From assembly GCA_018806985.1 (NCBI GenBank), contig JADANN010000174.1, forward strand, positions 2,554,001 through 2,618,000: a stretch of 64,000 bases of DNA, written 5' to 3'. Shown here one piece after another: positions 1 through 11,884 of this stretch. The notes beneath the pieces are model-generated. The model ran no database searches, was not told the origin of the DNA, and saw only the letters and a list, made by a program, of their open reading frames with translations. The stretch's first letter is position 1; each line of letters begins with the position of its first letter. The position numbers were made by a program, and so were the translations under genes. Source of the DNA: Angiostrongylus vasorum. Taxonomy: Eukaryota; Nematoda; Chromadorea; Rhabditida; Metastrongylidae.

Positions 1-3000
1 GCATCTCTGCAATTAATACTATTTTAGAAATACTTTGCAGAAATTTGCCACGAATAGATATATTCATAGAACAGAAAATAGGAAAAGAAAGAGAAAAAAA
101 TAGGGAAAAAACCTGTCAGTATTCCAGTAGGCGTTCAAAGCGATAACTGCTTGGTTTCTAGTGGCACAATTAATAATTTGTACATCGCGTTCCACGGGAA
201 CAATATAAGAATGACCGTCCAGAGGAGTGGCTGCAAAACTATCAAAATTTCAAGACTAGAGGTGATTCCAACTACCATCATACAAACCACGAGCCCAGTC
301 TCTAAACGTTCACTGTCGGACTCCGTGAAGAACAATGAAGAATGGTATAAATAATTTAGTGGACTCACCAAGAACAGACACCCTTTCGAGCCGAGGATTT
401 CTTTGCAGTAAAAGGGAGACAATGTCAGATGCTCGATCGACTCCCATATTAGCAAGAGAATTTCCAGCGAGATCGATTGACTTTAAATTGGGCCAACACT
501 TGTGTGGATCATCAAGCATTACTTGCACCATTGCAAGCGGTAAGTCTACACAAGCTTCTTGAGAGCTGAAAGTGGGCGCCAGTGAAATGCGATGGAAACT
601 TTATACTTCAGTGAAAACAATTTCGTGAAATGAGGCAAACTTTTAGTGTTAAAATGTTTAGAATCAATACCTATCCGTCCCATAGTCCGTGACTTCTTTG
701 GATATGTCGAGAACTCGTAGACCAGTCAAACTGCGTAGTGTTTCAGTAACGCAGCCAGAGCGCACACGAAGATTGTGCATTATTAGTGCCTCCAAATTAC
801 TACAAAAAACAATTACTAATGTTCATTTTAGGCCCACAATGATCCACATCTCACCCAGTTACAATTTCCCTGTCAGTTCCTCAATAGAGTAAATGAAACT
901 ACTTTACAATCATTAACACAACTGCGATGCCAACTGATTCTCAGTGGCATTCAGTGTGATGATGCACAATTTCTCGCTGAACACAGTACGCACTGGAATC
1001 AATGCTCACCAACAGTTGTGCTCACCAATTTTTCCAAATATTTTTCTACGCGTTTGTTTTAGATAACCCACATATCTCAGATGTTCTAGGTATTTTTACA
1101 CACCTCCTGGAATATTTCTGTCTCTTGGGTGTGATCAGAAAAAAATCCGTCTACAACCCAGTCATGGTGGTGTCGGCTGATTTCTGCTAACTTCTTTCAT
1201 AACATGTAGAATAGATTTTGCCATATTTATTTCAAACATTCCTTAAATTCTCCTATTCTGTACGGTAATGACGACTTATTATCGCGATTTGATCGCAAAG
1301 AATAGCTTAAAAAAAGTATTTTAAAAGTCAAATTTTGGAGGTATGAACCATGTAAATGGAAGACAAACTAAACCCATCTTTGACCAACCTTTCACCGAGG
1401 CTAAACAAGAAGAAGATGAACTCAATGAGGACAATGAGAAATCTCCTGCGCTCCTCGAAGAGTATACACTAAATCAGTAGGAAAACCAGATAGAAGACGC
1501 TAACAACAAGGTCATCGGTGAGTTATAAAACAATACGGTGCCTGGTGAACAGTCTTCGACGATAGTCGACAGAAGTGGATTAACAGCACCTGCTTTACAA
1601 GCAGAATTGGCGCATTTTGTTTAATTATTTACATCTAATATTTATCACCTGTGGGGCGCGTGTAGCGTAGTGGTCGGAAGCGCCTTGCAATACACGATCG
1701 CCAAACCCTCCATCCCTCCGGGGTCGGCAAATTGGTACGACTGTCTGGAAGGACCGCAGCAATGGCTCGATACATTGGTAAGCCACCATGAGTCATTGTA
1801 AAGGACATATTTGAGTTCAATCACCTCCAACGATGCTTAATGAAGTTGAGTGCATGGCGCATCCTTCAGGGATTGATTAACGCCGAGAGCTTCATCCTCA
1901 TCCTTTAGTATTTATGCCATGACGGCGAACGGGACTGACAGATGCGAATAAGAGGACCAATTGTGGGAACAGAAAACTGTTGAAGAAATGAAATGAAAAG
2001 ACCCAACGGACTCCGCCTTGAAATCGTTAGAACCCTTAAAATTCCATTATTGAACGATTACTGAAGAATCAGCTTAGTCAGTGGAAAAGGTCCTATGGGA
2101 CTTGAAGCTATACCAAGTGAGAGAATTCAAAACGACTTGGCTGGCTTGCATTTTGCCAACAACACAACGTGTGATGGATAGGAGACCAGATAGCTGAACA
2201 AAACAAAAACATTTTAAACGTCACTAACTAGTCGCGTTTTGCAAGAGACTGACCTAGTGACAGAAACATTAAAATTTTGTACTAATTGCTATAATGGACT
2301 ATCAAAGTGCTATTATGACTCTATAAGGCAAGAAAAAAAAATGCCAGTCAGGTTAGCAGACAACTTTTCCCACATGTTACTTCTAATGCCCTTCCGCCGG
2401 AGTAGCACCAACACTCTTTTGTTTAGATTCTACATAGAATCCCTCCCATATCTTATTGGAGCTCTCAGTAATGGGTCTTTTCAGAAGTAAACTCTAAGAT
2501 GAGACATGTATATACAAATTGTAAGCGTAAAGACGTCTCTAATTCAAAGCATCACGGGGAACTGGTCAATACAGATGATTCGTCAAGGCATCTAGACTTC
2601 TGGTTCCTTGGAAAGTTCAATAGATGGAGAAACACAATACAATATGCCTCCCATAAGAGCAATTGTTGCCCAAATGGAAGTAATCCAACAGTTATAGGAA
2701 CCTGGTCCTTGTCACAAAAGCAGGATCCAACAGGATAACATATTAGAAGTAAAGCAAGAACTCCATTAATGTCTTAACCACGGCAATCCACACGTATCCA
2801 ATTCCCTTTCGCAGAACGAGACCCTCAATATCATCAATGCATAGATTATGAAAGTACACCACTAATTTTCGCGCAAGCAGAAGCAGATAGCTCTCCAGAT
2901 TGACTACGATTAAGATATAGGAGCACATAAAGCACCCAGCTGTGAGCTTTTGAAACTACAATTCTTCGTTTCACAATCGTAAAAACGTCATGATTACCGT

Positions 3001-5375
3001 ATAAAACGATCTGATAGGAGTACATAGGAACAAAGTCGTTTCGAAGTATGAGAAAAGAAAATGTATCCCGAGACATATTCGCTGTGCAAAATCACATATC
3101 AAAGGCCGATATCACCATGTTGGATCGAAAATATAAGTTTTCTCATCACACAGACAATGAATAGAAACGTCAAAAAAAGTATGAAGAATATGGATGTAAA
3201 GATATTGAGGATATGTGGAAAGTAGAAATGAAGCAAAATCACTGGTGAAATCTATTGTAAACCCTTCTACAGTGTTATGACGGTAATCGAGCGTTTTCCA
3301 GAGTTCTTAACTAAATTTTGAGCACTTGTTCAACAAATTTATATTCACTACCATTTCATGAGGGTAAAGCGAAAACGTTAACAAACTTATGTCCATTCAG
3401 TGCAGAAATGTCAGCGACGAGTGTGTTAGAAATATCGAGCAGCTTCAAGTTAGGGAGTTCACGCACAACTTTCAATGCGGCCTGACAAACAGGACGACCG
3501 GCGAGTGAGAGGCTCTCTAATGCCGAGAATTGAGCTAACTGAAACCAGAAATCCAGCTAGAACAGGTGTGCCTGGTGCTAGCGTTCTGCTACTAGAAAGA
3601 TTATCGCAGTGACTTACCCTAGTGAAATTCGTCATCTTATCATGCCCTCCAATGTTAAGATAACGCAGGGATCTGAGTGTGGCATCGCTAACGCACTCAC
3701 GTATAAATTCTCCCACGTCGAACGTCGATGAATCTACAAATCCAGTCATTTTCTTCAATAAAATACGAAACAAACCATGTCTTTATTTCAGAAAACTACT
3801 GTGGATTACACCAACCAGAAGGTCCTGCGTCGGAAATTGAGAGCGATTCCAGGTCGAACTGTGCCAAACATGACAGAACAACGTATGGAAAGTGACCGCA
3901 TTGAGATAAGTCAATCTGAACGTTTGGAAATCGCCTCACACGGTTTTTGTAAATTAAAAAAAATGACCATGTTTCTGAATTGTTGAGATTACACGAGGTT
4001 GACAAGTACGTTTATTTCGGCTAACGTTTCGACGTGTTCGTCTTCATCAGAGACCAGAGTCAGAGTAAACCATCAACTCGGCTCATCGGCTCTGATGAAG
4101 ACGACGATGCCAAAAGGCTTGCCGAAACAAACACATTTATTAAACTCGTGTAAGCTCAACAATTTAAAAAGTTAAATGACGGTCGGTTTTAAAATACGAA
4201 GCTGGGTACTGTGAAAAACAACATAATTTATAAGGTTAGGCTAAGACACAAAATAAACCAGCTCATATTGTATGAAAAAATAGTATAAAGAGAAAAAAAT
4301 CACTAAAATAATGGAAACATAGAGTAGAAACGTTAAACTTACTCTACAGTTAGTTGATGTAACAGGATAATAGAAACAAAATGGACCCCCACCACGACTT
4401 CTATCAAAATTTTCCTTATGAGACTGCAACTAATGGCTACGCAAAAAGTTTAGTCACAGATGGTAAAGATCAGTCAAAAAAATCCGTAGTGCTAGTCATC
4501 AGCTATTTAAAACACGCATTAAAATATTTTCAATCATTCCCAAGTACTTTAGAGTTTAACCACATTCCTGATTTTCAAGAGTTCTTGAACAGAAAGAAAG
4601 GTTAGCAACAAATACAAAGCAGTTTGGCAACAAATACAAAGCGAGCGCTTTTTTCACTGTCCGTTGCTTTCGGTCAAACAAAACGTTGACTATCACCGAG
4701 GCCAGGGTTTCCCTTACGAAAATATCCAAAGCACTTGTGACATACAAAGTCATAAGTCGCATCCTATTCACATAATGCGCATCGTGCTTGGAGTCTTGCT
4801 TTTTGGAGGCAAAAGGGTAGAACTTCAAAAATGTTTCCTATTCCCGTAGGAAACTTAATAAAAAAAATCCAGAGACGTCTATCTTCAGATGTTCGTTGAA
4901 GTAATAACTTTCAAGCAGACATAAACACCGCATTTCTACAGTTCATAACACATCGAATCCGGAATATAACGACGTCAAGGGTTCAGGAAAAAAGAAAACA
5001 GCTTTCTCACCTATCCACTGTGTGGATACCCCCTTCCTTAAGAACGAAACTACGGTATATTAAGAGCTGGTCCTTACTGTATAAAGGAAATAAATAATCC
5101 ATACCACCGAACACTAGATCAACAATCTCCAAAAAAAATGCAAACAACCAAGAAACCTTAGTTATGTTCAATTTAAGGTCCGCCAGACACTGTAAGCCTT
5201 TCTCGTCCAACAGATCCAACTGACGCATCGCATTCACGATCAGATTTCCAAACTGAGCAGGTAATGGGGAACCAATGGGCGGAACTCGTTCTTTGCCAAT
5301 AAGACATGCTAGACGAAGAGCACTTGCCTCCAGTAAGGATTTCGGTGAGCACTCTGCGTAGGCATCCGCAGGCAT
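1..5375 (-). CDS. ZYG11/ZER1-family leucine-rich-repeat protein, 5' part of gene
   Basis: Family members are substrate receptors of CUL2-RING ubiquitin ligases that recognise N-terminal degrons; that role is from the family. Exons read from splice sites with matching phase: 5157-5375, 3816-3915, 3618-3733, 3387-3538, 671-799, 369-565 and 113-230, giving about 343 residues; an acceptor at 7-16 suggests the next exon begins at position 6. ATG at 5375 directly follows TTTCAG, a splice or SL-leader acceptor. Visible repeats include [57 protein letters not shown] and [14 protein letters not shown], matching in order the LRR block of ZYG11B/ZER1. The following LERVSVLATPLDG also fits the family. 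The C-terminal armadillo region lies outside the window. Intron 800-3386 (about 2.6 kb) holds a SINE and intron 3916-5156 a hammerhead-like inverted repeat. I cannot decide between zyg-11, zer-1 and a divergent paralogue. Confidence 0.78.
1653..1905 (+). repeat. SINE-1 copy (tRNA-like short interspersed element)
   Basis: This copy lies in the large intron of the ZYG11/ZER1-like gene. The family is about 260-280 bp and begins with a tRNA A-box-like TGTAGCGTAGTGG. In better copies a B-box-like GGGATCGATCCC follows about 40 nt later. Downstream come the conserved blocks GGTACCAGACTTGTCTGG, GGCTCGATACATCGGTAGG and AATGCATATCTGGCCTTTA (or its near variants), and the element ends near GCCGAGAGCTT. 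The promoter boxes suggest RNA polymerase III transcription and LINE-driven mobility, which is inference. Confidence 0.85.
3978..4164. repeat. HH-IR: inverted pair of hammerhead-like modules in an intron
   Basis: Arms 3978-4053 and 4088-4164 are roughly inverted copies, ending in AATTGTTGAG and CTCAACAATT. The minus-strand core at 4019-4053 reads CTGATGA, then GACG-AACA-CGTC (stem II), then GAAACGTTAGCC. The plus-strand core at 4088-4132 is broken by a replaced stem II. The ACCTCGTGT-type tail is present on the left arm. The element sits in intron 3916-5156 of the ZYG11/ZER1-like gene. Hammerhead identity is inferred from the core. Confidence 0.65.
4602..4643. repeat. Short tandem duplication (about 20-bp unit)
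   Basis: Two near-identical units containing GCAACAAATACAAAGC stand side by side within the intron of the ZYG11/ZER1-like gene. It looks like a local slippage duplication. Confidence 0.6.
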
Positions 5376-5420
5376 CTCTGAAATCCAGGGTCTCTTCAGA
5401 AGTGTTAGTAATGAGTCCAA

Positions 5421-6400
5421 AATAAGATTAATATGATCATGGGAAATTAAGGTGGCGTAGGCACTTTAGCATGTGTAACAAGCCCTATATCACAGTGTTT
5501 CATAGCGTGTTTCGGTTTCGTTCAAGGACTCAGTTGCTTCTGATAGAAGCGTAGACGACGAATGTAAGACAAATAACTACGAAGACTTCTGAGTCCAATA
5601 GAAACCCCGTCACTTTAAGTGAACAAATCTTATGAACTTAAAGACTGAGTGAAACTAAGGAATTAAGAACTAATAACAAAAACCTATAAATGAAGATGGA
5701 GAAGCACAATCAAACGACATAAACAGCACTTCTAAGAAACCTACTGGTATAATACAGCTCTTAACTTAGCAATGAGAACTAGCAATTTATTATCTGAGCA
5801 ACATTCCGCCCGACGGCTAAGGATTACACTGATACATGAGTGATAATCGATGGAATTGCGAGCAATATTGATCTGTACGCAATCGCGAACGCCACACATG
5901 AGACCACGCCCATTTTGCCTCTCACGTGCATTTTCGCAGTGGGGTATTCGGTTCCCTGTTTGAAAGCGGAAGTTACGCTTTAACCTCAAAGTGATTACGC
6001 ACGTTATTCTTGTCCTCATATCCGAAATCGATAGTCATTAGCGTTCTTCTGAGTTTTATAGGCAGCAAGCAAGTGGTTGCGTAGAAAGGGGATGCTTGGA
6101 ATGACGTAGGAAAATATCCCTCATAAGGTCGTACTTCAGAATGGGAAAAATGATGATGATCTCTCCTTTCTTCGCATTCTCGAACTGTTTAAATGTGAAT
6201 GACTAACTACAGGTAAGGAGTAGACATCGTCCAAAGCAGAAAAGTTTGCGGTAAGCTTCTGACGTTTCCACAATCACATGCTTTTCGTCGGCTCACTTTA
6301 AACCTTCCGGGAAGGGGGGTAAGATGCTCTTGTGCCATTTCAGCAATTTGAATGCATCCTAACTATAAGAAAATTTCTTTTCAAAGTAATGATTCGGTGT
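5421..6400. other. Upstream flank of the ZYG11/ZER1-like gene, nothing recognised
   Basis: AT-rich DNA upstream of the minus-strand gene start. It would contain that gene's promoter and outron, but I see no convincing TATA box, exon or repeat family member. Confidence 0.4.
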
Positions 6401-6404
6401 ACGG

Positions 6405-6602
6405 GAGGAACTCTGGTCCACAAAGGTGGAGACTGCGTCTGGTGGTGACGACCTGGGGCAGACTTTGGTCAGGCTGACCTCGGTACGCCAGGGAACCAAA
6501 ATGGCTAAACCAGCAAAATTCCGAAGAAATGGAAATTACGCTGGAGTCCGCACAACCAGTGAAGACGGGCTATCCAAGTATCCAAGTAAGTAGGTATACG
6601 CC
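6405..6602 (+). repeat. RSE copy (RTE-tailed short element), 3' part
   Basis: RSE is a repeat of up to about 390 bp seen in at least nine places. Read in sense it runs from GGTTTACCGCC through CTGATCCACAAGG and CAGGGAACCACAATGGCT to GGGGTCCGCACAAC, and ends in a short microsatellite of ATCCAAGT units. This copy keeps the last 200 bp and ends in ATCCAAGTATCCAAGTAAGT. The GGTCCGCACAAC block is shared with the 3' end of the RTE LINE in this window. It directly precedes the mariner remnant. Confidence 0.75.
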
Positions 6603-6614
6603 AGTGCAAAGCCT

Positions 6615-7272
6615 GTTTTGTGCACTTTCGTCCTGTGTCATTGAATTACAGTGTAAACTGTATTCTGGGCAAATTTTACCTTAGAAATTGGGCTGTCAAG
6701 AGTGCAATTTCAGCAAATTTAGTTTTACTCGGACATACGCAGCGCAAACGGTTCGGAACGCTATTGAGACATTGGGCCATTGAAGTGTTCACGAATTCTC
6801 AGTACAACGTAGGTTTCATAGATTTCGTGATGAATTTTTTTCATGACGCTGACGATGACAAGGAGGGTCGCGAACGTCCCGCTGCTGTCACGACGGTAAA
6901 TCGAAGCCGTTAATGGAAGCAGATAAACGCACAACTCTTCGAGAACTTGGTAGAAGAACTCAATCCGAGTGCCTCAGCTATTCGGGAACATCTGAAGAAA
7001 ACTGGAAAGTCGAGAAAACTCGGCAAGTGACTGCCGTCCGAATTGAGCGATCCTTCTCCACGACAACCATGGGTCACACGTCGGAGAAGCGACTCTGCAA
7101 AGTTGCACGAGGTGGACCACGAACCACTGCCTCGTCCACCGTTCCTGTTACACTCTCGCTTTTCCACCAACACTTCTTCGAGCATCTTCAAAAACTATGC
7201 CCACTGCCGAAGCTGCTTTCGTCGACTTCATCGCCTCCAGAACTCAGAAGTTTTAAGCGGTCGGATTAATTA
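6615..7272 (+). mobile_element. Mariner-family transposase remnant, internally deleted and frameshifted
   Basis: Three separated pieces follow the order of mariner transposases. The first is the linker after the N-terminal DNA-binding region (DDDKEGRERPAAVTT, then EADKRTTLREL). The second is the second helix-turn-helix end (PSASAIREHLKKTGKSRKL). The third is the C-terminal catalytic part around 7050-7270, with an LLHDN-like catalytic Asp, a decayed LPHPPYSPDL-type block and AEAAFVDFIASRTQKF. The central part, including the DEKW catalytic Asp, is missing and frame changes are needed between pieces. It cannot encode active transposase. It lies between RSE copies in opposite orientations. Confidence 0.75.
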
Positions 7273-7299
7273 AACTCGCTTCTTGTTACCGAGAATGTA

Positions 7300-7515
7300 T
7301 AGATACTCACTTGGATGTGCGGACTCCATCATAATTTCCGTTTTTCGGAGACTTGTTGGTTTAGTGATTGTGTTTTTCTGCAGTCCCAAGATCAGCCTAG
7401 CCAAAGTCTTCCTAGATCGTCACCACCACTGGCAGTCGCCGTTCTTGTGGATCAGAGGGAGATTCGCCACCATGCGACTAATTTGATACCAGGACAGTGG
7501 TGGATCCCGGTACAG
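7300..7515 (-). repeat. RSE copy, 3' part
   Basis: Recognised on the plus strand by TTTTTCGGAGACTTG, then CTTGTGGATCAGAGGGAGAT and CCACCATGCGACT. The sense strand is minus. Together with 6405-6602 it brackets the mariner remnant as an inverted pair. Confidence 0.7.
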
Positions 7516-7954
7516 ATATTAATGGTTTCCATTATAACTAATAGTGTTTTTTCTTAGGTGAGATGTGCCACTTTAAAAGTACAATTTGAAATGCTACATT
7601 AATTTGCGAGCAACCTGACAATTGACTAATATGTGGCGGAGACCGGGAGAATATGTGGCGATTCAACCTTCAATTATCAGACAAACTGTGAATGGACCAG
7701 TACTGATAGTAAATACTACTAGCAACAGTGGTAAAAAACAGTTGGTAGCTACAAGTCTTCTCCAACGAGTTGCAACTTCACCTCTTCTTACACGGAAATG
7801 TTGTGGACGTCAGTAACAAACGGATCTTCGCTCTCCTTCTTCGAGTCCTGTATTTCGAGCACAGGAGTAACTGAAGAACCAGATTTCATCTCGTGGAATA
7901 CCACAGTGTTCTCGAATGTGTCGTTAGGCTTGGCTTCCGTCATTCATTCAAAAT

Positions 7955-8098
7955 TCTAGCCCCAGAAAAGGGTAACAGCGTGTACGATCACCACCACAGA
8001 CACATGCGATCCAGAGTTTGACAAATATCTCAGCATCATAGCAGTTGAATTTCGTATAATATCCGTCCGTAAAAAATTGTAGCAGGAAGTAAATACAG
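7955..8098 (+). repeat. SINE-3 fragment
   Basis: SINE-3 is a second tRNA-like family. Good copies read GTGTGGTGGTGAACGCG (A-box-like), AAAGGGTAATAGCGCG, GTTCGATCCCCACCGCAG (B-box-like) and then TTTGCAAATATCTCAGCATCA. This copy keeps GAAAAGGGTAACAGCG, a damaged B box and the ATCTCAGCATCAT block. Confidence 0.65.
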
Positions 8099-8367
8099 AA
8101 ATGATTATATTGTGATTCTTTTTTTAAAATCTGATCCGTCCTTACGTCTACTGTGCGAATACTAGCAATTTCCACATTCGATTCGTTCTCTCGCATCCAT
8201 CGTCCACAAAAGCCTTCCAAGTTTTTACGTGTGGCTTCGGTTGCTGCTCGAGGATTTTCATTTCATCTTGAATGTCGTGGAATGCTGGTCTCAATGCAAT
8301 TCTCCCTGGAGTCCTGAAATAGCCGGGCTGGAGCGTTCTCGATTGGATTGCAAAGAGTGATTTTTTT

Positions 8368-8446
8368 CCCAGAGAAGTCCGGTACCAATTTCCCGACGCC
8401 GGAGTGATGAGTGGCTTGGTTGGCCCAGAGTGGAATCGAACTAGCA
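8368..8446 (-). repeat. SINE-1 fragment
   Basis: Plus strand shows GAGAAGTCCGGTACCAATT, CCGACGCCGGAG and GTGGAATCGAACT, the first third of SINE-1 in antisense. Confidence 0.6.
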
Positions 8447-8921
8447 CCATGCTCGTGATGACGGACATCACTACCACTATGATGTCCCCGTTGTGATTCT
8501 GGTTTCTTTAATTTGTATTCGTTAAATCTGATCACATAAACGGAACTAAAGGTAGATCTAGTAAGTTTTCTCAAGTCCTCAAATCTTCAAGTACTCCAGT
8601 AATCGGAGGGGTGCCGCAGTTATCGAAAAGTCAGCGCTAAAAGCGACGAATATGTGAAGTCACAGAAGAACGATTGGTCAATATTCTACAATTTTGGTCA
8701 CGAGTTTTTCAGCACTGCCGTGCATTTGATTGATGAGAGTCCAAAATGCATTCAAAGGACGACTTACACCAAGCCTTGGTGATTTTATGAGGAGTTTGGA
8801 AATATGCCCAGACCAGCACCTTCTTGGATTATTAAGGAAACATGAGGTGGACTAAAAACAGAAATATTCCCTGACCGTTGGAAATATCCAGTATTGACGT
8901 TGGTACATAACAGACAAATGA

Positions 8922-8964
8922 GGCGCGTGTAGCGAAGTGGTTAGGGGTGTCCTCAATACGCAAG
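8922..8964 (+). repeat. SINE-1 5' fragment
   Basis: GGCGCGTGTAGCGAAGTGGT gives the A-box end only. It stops just before the inverted element at 8981 and was probably interrupted by it. Confidence 0.55.
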
Positions 8965-8980
8965 TGATAAACAGTTTCTA

Positions 8981-9380
8981 GATTATTGAGCGAACATTAG
9001 GTTGATCATAAGCTCTATTCGGCTACAGTTCCGATATCTTCGTCTTCTTCAGAGCCGGATTGAATCAAGTCGACGACGCACAGATGAATGTGGTTGTTCA
9101 AGTCGAACCTCGTGATGTGGAGGACCGCACTAATGAGTTGCCGTTTTGTACAGAACGGATGCTAGTCGATTGGCGCCATCCAATATGATCTGTTTTTTTG
9201 GGGGGCATTGCATCCTACGGAGGTGGGTGTTATTCTAGCTGGAGCATAGCTACAACCACACATCGCGAGGGCGACAACTGTGGCCCATGGACTCGGATCA
9301 ATCCGGCTTGAAGAGCACGAGGACGTCGAATGACTAGTCTAATAAACCTTACCACCAACCTCGTATTTGTGCAATAATCC
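8981..9380. repeat. HH-IR element, degenerate
   Basis: Terminal arms GATTATTGAGCGAAC (left) and GTGCAATAATCC (right) are imperfect inverted copies. The minus-strand core at 9021-9056 keeps GGCT-CTGAAGA-AGACGA but ends GAACTGTAGCC. The plus-strand core at 9304-9337 keeps TGAAGA and GACGTCGAAT. The CAACCTCGT tail is present on the right arm. The interior shares ACCACACATCGCGAG and CGGATCAATCCGG with the module near 36.8 kb. Confidence 0.6.
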
Positions 9381-9404
9381 AAGAAAGCACTGATTATTTA
9401 CGCC

Positions 9405-9795
9405 TTTACTTGGATACCTGGATACTTGGATGGCCCGCTTCCACTGCTTCTGCAGTTCCCAGCATAATTTCCACTTTTCGGAGTTTTGCTGGTTGAGCCA
9501 TTGCGGTTCCCTGGAACTCCGAGGTCAGCCTGGCCAAAGTCTGCCCCACGTCGTCACCACGATAGGCAGTTGCAGCCCTTGTGGATCAGAGGGAGATTTG
9601 CCACCATGCGACTATACGAGGACGATACCAGGACAGTGCTGGATCCTGGTACACTGGTTTACTCTTAGCTGGGCTTCCTGATGGAAACGCCGGACTCCTT
9701 TCAGCTTGGGAGACTGCCAGAGGGATGAATCCTTCGCTGTACATAGCAGTTTGACACCCAAGAACACCTCCCAGCCACGATGAGGGGCAAAGGTA
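9405..9795 (-). repeat. RSE copy, near full length
   Basis: On the plus strand it starts with TACTTGGATGGCCC and ends near CCCAGCCACGATGAGG, so the sense strand is minus. The microsatellite end (CTTGGATACCTGGATACTTG) lies at 9412-9432. Open frames across it are repeat-derived and not a gene. Confidence 0.8.
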
Positions 9796-9835
9796 AAGGT
9801 ATTTATGCCCTGGTGAAAAAAAAGTGGGTTTTTAG

Positions 9836-10072
9836 AGATGTACACATGTGGTTGTTGGTTCGATTCCACGCTCAGCTCACCAAGCCTTGCATCCCTCCGG
9901 AGTCGACGGATTGGTAGAGGACTTATTTGGAAGGAAAATAGGATTGACTTGATGCACCGATGGGTCACCAAAGTCATCATATGGACCAGATATATATCGT
10001 ACTATCTGTACGAGGCTTGATAAGGTTGAGTGAATTGAGTATCTCCCAATCATTCTTCAACGCCGAGTATCT
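9836..10072 (+). repeat. SINE-1 copy, diverged
   Basis: Keeps GGTTCGATTCCACGC (B box), CACCAAGCCTTGCATCCCTC and the late CAACGCCGAGTAT end. The middle blocks are weakly conserved. Confidence 0.65.
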
Positions 10073-11225
10073 TTTTATTTTAAATTAGAAAAAAATTCAA
10101 GCAATGTACTTGTTCTTTATAACATTCTAGAAAGAATCGTACAAATATGAATTTGCCATGAGGTGATATATGTCCAAAGCTTCAACATAGCTCCTCATTT
10201 TTATCTCTGTCATTCCATTCTCATTACTCTCATTATTATTTCTGTCTCGGCAAAAACCAAAAGTGATACTACGGAAGGTAATAAGAATGTATGGAGAAGA
10301 GATATCAATGACTTCTTGACTGATTGAAGGATCGGTAACGTAAAATAACTGGAAGGATAGGGAACGGCTATGAGAACTCGTTTGCGCTCAAAGGATGAGA
10401 GGCGAGATATAAACGTGAACGAACATCATTCCGGAATCGAGCATAGTTCAATTCAACATAATCTCCAGCAAAGGCGGAACGTTAGCGATATAAAGCTCAA
10501 AGCTTGGAATTGTGCTAAGGACCACCCATCGATACCCGAGAGCAAGTGAAAAAAATGGATTGCAATGATTTTTTAGGTGTTAAGACGTCGTATCAGGGAA
10601 CGTACGAATTAGTGCCCTGGGTTCTCTCCGTGGCGCAAGTCTTACGATTAATAGACTATTTCTCAAGAAACAACGCAAACTATCGCCATGTAACACGCCA
10701 GCTGAACGGAATGAGAACAGTGCGAGAAGTTGTCAGTGTGTAGACGTATCTTACAGCACATCCGCGACAGTGCTGGTTTTTCGATAAATGCCGATGGGTT
10801 TTTCGATAACAAGAGTACCTGTGGACTTTCGGTCTCAAGAACTCCATAGGATGGGCTATACTGTACCGAACTAAGGGTATACATAAATCTCGAAAGTACT
10901 AAGTTCTTCCGTACCAACTCCGTTCAAACTTCCAATTTTTGTGAGATTCGAAGAAAAAATGTCCACAGTGTTTGGGAATTTCACACATGGACGCAAGAGC
11001 ACAACGTCTACGATTCGTATGGGAACGTAGTCAAAGCCTGCTGAATGAAATACGAGTTTCAGATGAGGGAAAAGAGCGAAAAAAGATTTAGAATTCTAGA
11101 AGAGATCTCTGGAAGTTTGAGGAATTCGAAAGTTAATCTTACTAGAACAAAAGAACTAAAGCTCTATTGACAGAGTTCTACATACTATGGTACTTTCCAT
11201 TTTAAATCGACAGAACTAGCTTAGA
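10073..11225. other. Unassigned AT-rich DNA
   Basis: No exon with paired splice sites and no member of the recognised repeat families was found here. Short open frames occur at chance length. Confidence 0.4.
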
Positions 11226-11227
11226 AA

Positions 11228-11390
11228 CAGGCGAAACGAAGGACCCGCATGGTGAGGTGAAAGCGTTAGCCACCAGAAAGGGTAAAAGCGCGTTCGTTCC
11301 CTACCGCAGACAGCTGCGGTACAGAGTTTCGCAAATATTTCAGCATTACTGTGGTTGTCTTTCATTTTAGTTGACAATTATGACTACGAT
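11228..11390 (+). repeat. SINE-3 copy
   Basis: Reads GGCGAAACGAAGGACCCGCA, then GAAAGGGTAAAAGCGCG and GTTCGTTCCCTACCGCAG, and ends in AATATTTCAGCATTACTGTG. It includes the leader segment before the A box. Confidence 0.75.
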
Positions 11391-11884
11391 CTGAGATATG
11401 ACTCTTTAACAGTTAAGGACTAATTCGTTTTTTGGCCACCTATGAGACTCCGCGATTGTGCTACAGTTATAATTTCTTTCGACAGTCGTTGGACACCATG
11501 ATTTGACCTTGGAGCAATGAATACACACTAACTTCCAGTTCATTCTACTATCACACTGGATAATTAAAGCACAACGATTTCAGTTGAAGTTGCGTCTGAT
11601 AGAATAAGAAGAATCTAAAGGTTAGATGCAAAATAGACTCTTAGTAAACCTCAAAGTGGAGAGGAGAAGGGCGAAGTGTGGAGTGCCAACGAAGCAACGA
11701 AGCAATGGCAGTTGTGAGCGCGGAGTGGTAGGGAGCCGAGTGTAATGGCCGAAGAGTGACGTAAGGTGGCTGGGGACGTGAAAGACAACGCCCACAAGTC
11801 ACAACAGGTGTGGGGGAAACCACGTCCGGAATCCACAGCATCACGTGGCTTTGCCGTCTACCCCGGAACACGACGTCGACGAAA

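Noticed and set aside
4241..4849. Possible extra exon of the ZYG11/ZER1-like gene between its first two exons
   Set aside because: The first and second exons join in phase and give the expected LRR (LNITKIDLSQC), so no additional exon is needed.
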